Origin: Arthrobacter sp. MYb227
Lineage (GTDB): Bacteria > Actinomycetota > Actinomycetes > Actinomycetales > Micrococcaceae
Direction of reading: 5' to 3'
Assembly: GCF_002975435.1 (NCBI RefSeq)
Contig: NZ_PCPT01000016.1
Coordinates: 1 to 64,000, forward strand
Length of the DNA stretch: 64,000 nt
The position numbers and the translations under genes are program-made. Numbering within the stretch: position 1 is the stretch's first letter; every line of letters starts with the position of its first letter. Positions 61,309-64,000 of the stretch are shown here, piece by piece. The notes under the pieces were generated by a model that was not told the DNA's origin, made no database searches, and saw nothing but the letters and a program-made list of their open reading frames with translations.

Positions 61309-62274
61309 GTGAAACCGCGCGATACGCTTCTGGCCCTGCTTGTTGTCCTACTCTGGGGATTGAATTTCCTCTTTATTGATCTGGGGCTACGAGATACCCT
61401 TCCCTTGGTGTTTGTCGCCTTGCGTTTTGCCGCGGTGGCTTTCCCACTGATCTTTTTTGTACCAAAACCGCAAGCCAGTTGGAAGGTGATTGCCGGGATC
61501 GGGTTGACCATGAGCGCGGGTCAATTCGGCTTACTTTTCACGGCAATGCATTTAGGATTGCCTACGGGGTTGGCCCCTGTGGTGCTTCAATCCCAGATGT
61601 TTTTCACTATTGGACTTGGTGCGCTTTTCTTGCGTGAGTACCCGAACCGAAAACAGCTGCTAGGTACTGTACTGGGCATCGTGGGGCTGGTAGTTGTTGG
61701 GTTTGGCCGCGTTGCTGCTATTTCGGAAGGCACTGGCTTGGCCTCGGTTCTGCTGCCGTTATTGATCTGTATTGCCGCCGGTTTTAGCTGGGGGATTGGA
61801 AATGTGATTTCACGGTCGGCATCGGGCGCATCCGGACTGGGCTTGGTCGTCCATTCCGCCCTATGGGTGCCGCTACCCATGGTGGGCCTATCCTTGCTTC
61901 TTGACGGTCCTGCCGCAGTTGGTGATGCATTTACTACCTTGGGACCGGAGACTTGGTGGGGTGTCGCATTCACGGCAGTCATGGCTTCGCTGGTTGGATA
62001 CAGTATTTGGAACACCTTGCTGGGCAAATATCCCACGGCCAAGGTCGTTCCCTACACATTGCTCATACCCGCTATTGGCATGGGCAGTGCTGCAATAGTT
62101 CTTGGACAATACCCCAACGCGTTGGAACTCATGGGTGCCTTGATCTTGGTTGCAGGGGTGGGGGTTGGGACGCTAACGTTGCGGCGTAAACGGGGCAATG
62201 CTGTAGTTCCGGAGATGGAAGCTAGTCCGTCCCCGGTTCCTGTAAGGGGTCGGAGTCACAAGAGCAAGCGGTAG
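61309..62274 (+). CDS. EamA-family (DMT) transporter
   Basis: A 321-aa carrier with ten predicted membrane helices in two EamA repeats. WGLNFLFIDLGLRD in helix 1 and WGIGNVISRSASG starting the second repeat are family features. A C-terminal basic tail (KRGNAVVPEMEASPSPVPVRGRSHKSKR) is cytoplasmic. Relatives export amino acids or metabolites (RhtA, YdcZ). GTG 61309 is preceded by GGAAAGGTGGGC. It converges on the tetR gene 11 bases away, so its own terminator is not seen. Confidence 0.88.
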   Translation: MKPRDTLLALLVVLLWGLNFLFIDLGLRDTLPLVFVALRFAAVAFPLIFFVPKPQASWKVIAGIGLTMSAGQFGLLFTAMHLGLPTGLAPVVLQSQMFFTIGLGALFLREYPNRKQLLGTVLGIVGLVVVGFGRVAAISEGTGLASVLLPLLICIAAGFSWGIGNVISRSASGASGLGLVVHSALWVPLPMVGLSLLLDGPAAVGDAFTTLGPETWWGVAFTAVMASLVGYSIWNTLLGKYPTAKVVPYTLLIPAIGMGSAAIVLGQYPNALELMGALILVAGVGVGTLTLRRKRGNAVVPEMEASPSPVPVRGRSHKSKR

Positions 62275-62285
62275 CGGCAACAGGC

Positions 62286-62894
62286 TCAGCGTAGTGCTGC
62301 GGTAAACGCCATCACCGCACCAACACAGTCCTGTACGCTGCGTTCGGGGTGGAAGACCAGCCTGTCGCGACCTAAGATCAACGTTGCGCCAAAGATTGCT
62401 GTCGCTAGGGTGTCTAGATCAAGGCTCGGGGCGGCAGCTGCCTGCGACTTATTTTCCGAGATCCGGGTGAGGATCTGGTGCACCAAGAAGATGACTTCAT
62501 GGCGCATGACCTTCAGTGCTGGCGCCCATTCACTCTGGGACTGCCACTGCTCGGAGATCCATAATTGGGCAAACGAAGGATACTCGGCAATGAATTCCAG
62601 CGACTCACTGACCATGAGCTCTAGGCCCTTGACGGGGTCTGGATCATTGACGCCTTTTTCGAGACGTTCAAAGAGGATCGCCACACCATAACTGAAAAGT
62701 TCGGCAATAAGCTCCGATTTCGAGCCAAAGTTGTAATAGACGGTGCCCTTGGATACACCGGCGGCCTTGGCAATCTCATCAACACTCACCGCATGGTGCC
62801 CTCGTAAACCGATCAGTTCCATCGACGCGGTGAAAAGTCGATGCTTGGAATCGGTGGCGCGCACTCGTGTACGTGGGGCACGTGTCTCACTCAT
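62286..62894 (-). CDS. TetR-family regulator of the YhgE/Pip gene
   Basis: A 202-aa TetR regulator. The HTH spans about 18-60 (LFTASMELIGLRGHHAVSVDEIAKAAGVSKGTVYYNF region), ending in the SKGTVYYNF recognition helix. The C-terminal ligand domain is large and hydrophobic. Its ATG overlaps the TAA of the upstream YhgE/Pip gene (TAATG), so the two are translationally coupled. A longer reading to 63359 runs through the YhgE gene and is rejected. It probably represses this efflux-type operon in response to its ligand. Confidence 0.92.
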   Translation of the reverse strand: MSETRAPRTRVRATDSKHRLFTASMELIGLRGHHAVSVDEIAKAAGVSKGTVYYNFGSKSELIAELFSYGVAILFERLEKGVNDPDPVKGLELMVSESLEFIAEYPSFAQLWISEQWQSQSEWAPALKVMRHEVIFLVHQILTRISENKSQAAAAPSLDLDTLATAIFGATLILGRDRLVFHPERSVQDCVGAVMAFTAALR

Positions 62895-64000
62895 TATGCG
62901 CTCAGCTCCGGGTGCAGTGTTTTCAGGGTCCAAGTCTTGTGTAAGCGGACCGCAACTGTGCTGGCCACAAGACCCAATACAGTGTAGCCAACGAGCCCGG
63001 CAATAATGGGGCCGAGCACCGAAAGGTCGGCACCATACATGAGGTGTCTCAGACCTGTCACAACATGTCCCATGGGGAGCCAGCGGTGGGCAACATGCAG
63101 GGCTTCGGGGGTGGTCTCCCATGGAAAAGTGCCACCCGAAGAAACTAGCTGGAGGACCATGAGGACCAGTACAACCATCTTGCCCGGTGTTCCGGCAAGT
63201 GCGCAGATACCTTGAATGATTGCAGTGAACGCCATAGACGCTAGCAAGAACAGGCCCCAAGTCATCCAGGGGTGAGCAGTGTTCAGGCCCAGCCCGAAGA
63301 GGACCACCGTGTACAAGATAGTTCCTTGCACAAGCGAGATACCTAGGAAGGGGAGCCACCCACCGATGGCGATCTTCCAGTTTGCCGCGTTGGAAGCAAG
63401 CGCGCGTTTGGTGATTGGTCGCATGATCTGCACGAGGATGAAGGCACCAATCCAGATGGCGAGGGTCATGAAGAATGGGGCGAGCCCTTCTCCATACACA
63501 CTGGCTTTGGCTTGATCGGTGCGAGATATTTTAACCGGGTCCCCGATGACAGAGGATACTTGTTGACGGTTTGTGGCATCCGGATTGGGAATTTCGCTGC
63601 TGCCATCTGTGAGCTTGGTGGAAAGCTCATTGGCACCATTACTTAGTTCGGTTGCCCCGCTGCCTAACTCGCCCACGCCGGCGCCCAGATCTTTGGTACC
63701 GGTCACCAAGTCGCCGGTTCCCTGATGCAGCGTTTTAGCGCCAGCGGCCAACGATCCGGCACCTGCATTGAGTTGGCGGGCACCGGAAAGCGCTTCATGT
63801 TGACCTGCAGAGAGTGTTGCTGTTCCCTGGGCCAGGGTTTGGGCCCCATTGTTGAGTTTGCTTGCACCCGTCGTGGCATCGCTAATGCCGGTCTTGAGCG
63901 CAGGCATTGCTGCCGCCAGTTGGTTGCTGCCACCGGAAAGAGTGCCAAGGCCTGCTGCCAGTTCCTTGGCGCCGGCCGAAACCTGAGCCGAACCCTCCGC
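62894..64000 (-). CDS. YhgE/Pip-family ABC-2-like membrane protein (5' part outside window)
   Basis: The C-terminal 368 residues of a YhgE/Pip-family protein. The N-terminal part in view is a long chain of 7-residue repeats (GAxxLxxG type, for example LNAGAGSLAAGAKTLHQG), typical of the extracellular domain. Four to six membrane segments follow (VLVLMVLQLVSSGGTFPWE, ILGLVASTVAVRL and others), as in ABC-2 permeases. The SSGGTFPWETTPEAL motif is the Pip hallmark. Members are linked to phage receptors (Pip), type VII-like export or drug efflux. The frame is open to the window edge. Confidence 0.92.
   Translation of the reverse strand, partial: AEGSAQVSAGAKELAAGLGTLSGGSNQLAAAMPALKTGISDATTGASKLNNGAQTLAQGTATLSAGQHEALSGARQLNAGAGSLAAGAKTLHQGTGDLVTGTKDLGAGVGELGSGATELSNGANELSTKLTDGSSEIPNPDATNRQQVSSVIGDPVKISRTDQAKASVYGEGLAPFFMTLAIWIGAFILVQIMRPITKRALASNAANWKIAIGGWLPFLGISLVQGTILYTVVLFGLGLNTAHPWMTWGLFLLASMAFTAIIQGICALAGTPGKMVVLVLMVLQLVSSGGTFPWETTPEALHVAHRWLPMGHVVTGLRHLMYGADLSVLGPIIAGLVGYTVLGLVASTVAVRLHKTWTLKTLHPELSA

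Noticed and set aside
62895-63359. A long N-terminal extension of the TetR protein
   Set aside because: This stretch runs through the YhgE/Pip gene in a different frame. The TetR domain begins at 62894, exactly where the upstream gene stops (TAATG).

Overview
The window looks like chromosomal DNA of a moderately GC-rich actinobacterium of the Micrococcaceae (Arthrobacter/Glutamicibacter type). This is inferred from the protein families present: a DUF6297-type ABC permease, an actinobacterial Lhr helicase of about 1680 residues, the PdxK form of the ThiD family, a NUDIX/DUF4916-like protein, a double-length Lrp-type regulator, and many SD-poor, possibly leaderless starts. No species can be named from the sequence alone. 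No phage, plasmid, rRNA or CRISPR signature was seen. One tRNA gene (Ser-CGA) is present.

Layout. 1-165: the end of an IS3-family transposase and its right terminal repeat, abutting a second, inverted 13-bp copy. 185-4817 (-): a SWIM-SNF2 ATPase with an unknown downstream partner. 5194-9212: a strongly expressed-looking D-amino-acid dehydrogenase, a small membrane protein, a YeeZ-like SDR/UDG-superfamily pair, and a nucleoside deaminase. 9389-11017: a membrane-anchored DsbA-like protein plus CcdA. 11086-12831: an SOS-type umuDC operon whose UmuD lacks the catalytic lysine. 12828-15669: an unknown protein, a GH3 lipoprotein and a decayed serine hydrolase. 15833-21992 (-): a large secreted subtilase, pyridoxal kinase, an unknown protein and a TetR regulator. 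22292-28307: a queuosine-precursor transporter, an ABC exporter pair, an MFS carrier and tgt. 28385-35485: a hydrolase, a NUDIX-type protein, a DHA2 drug exporter, and an Lrp-like regulator divergent from an M20 amidohydrolase and an MHS carrier. 35607-41351: an OYE/VOC/short RHH operon, a YdeI-family protein, a GATase1 protein, an HSD10-like SDR and a frameshifted DUF1684 gene. 41381-45853 (-): a coiled-coil membrane protein, DedA, an RluA-type synthase and Nei. 45962-51526 (-): lhr and rlmH. 51621-55981: PAP2, a decayed gene, a RibD/DHFR-like protein, tRNA-Ser, a winged-helix protein, tadA and upp. 56095-64000: GNAT, an OmpR-type two-component system, a short SD-preceded ORF ahead of an orphan winged-helix regulator, SixA, an EamA carrier, and a TetR/YhgE-Pip pair running off the end.

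Themes. DNA repair and SOS functions recur (umuDC, Nei, Lhr, UDG-like). RNA modification is represented by yhhQ and tgt (queuosine), tadA, rlmH and an RluA-type synthase. Many transcription units end in long perfect hairpins with weak T tracts. Two genes are broken at G/C homopolymers, so either sequencing error or genuine decay must be considered. The points most worth following up are the UmuD Lys-to-Arg replacement, the 30-codon ORF with tandem Cys codons before the orphan regulator, the SNF2/unknown operon beside the IS end, and the IS end-to-end junction.
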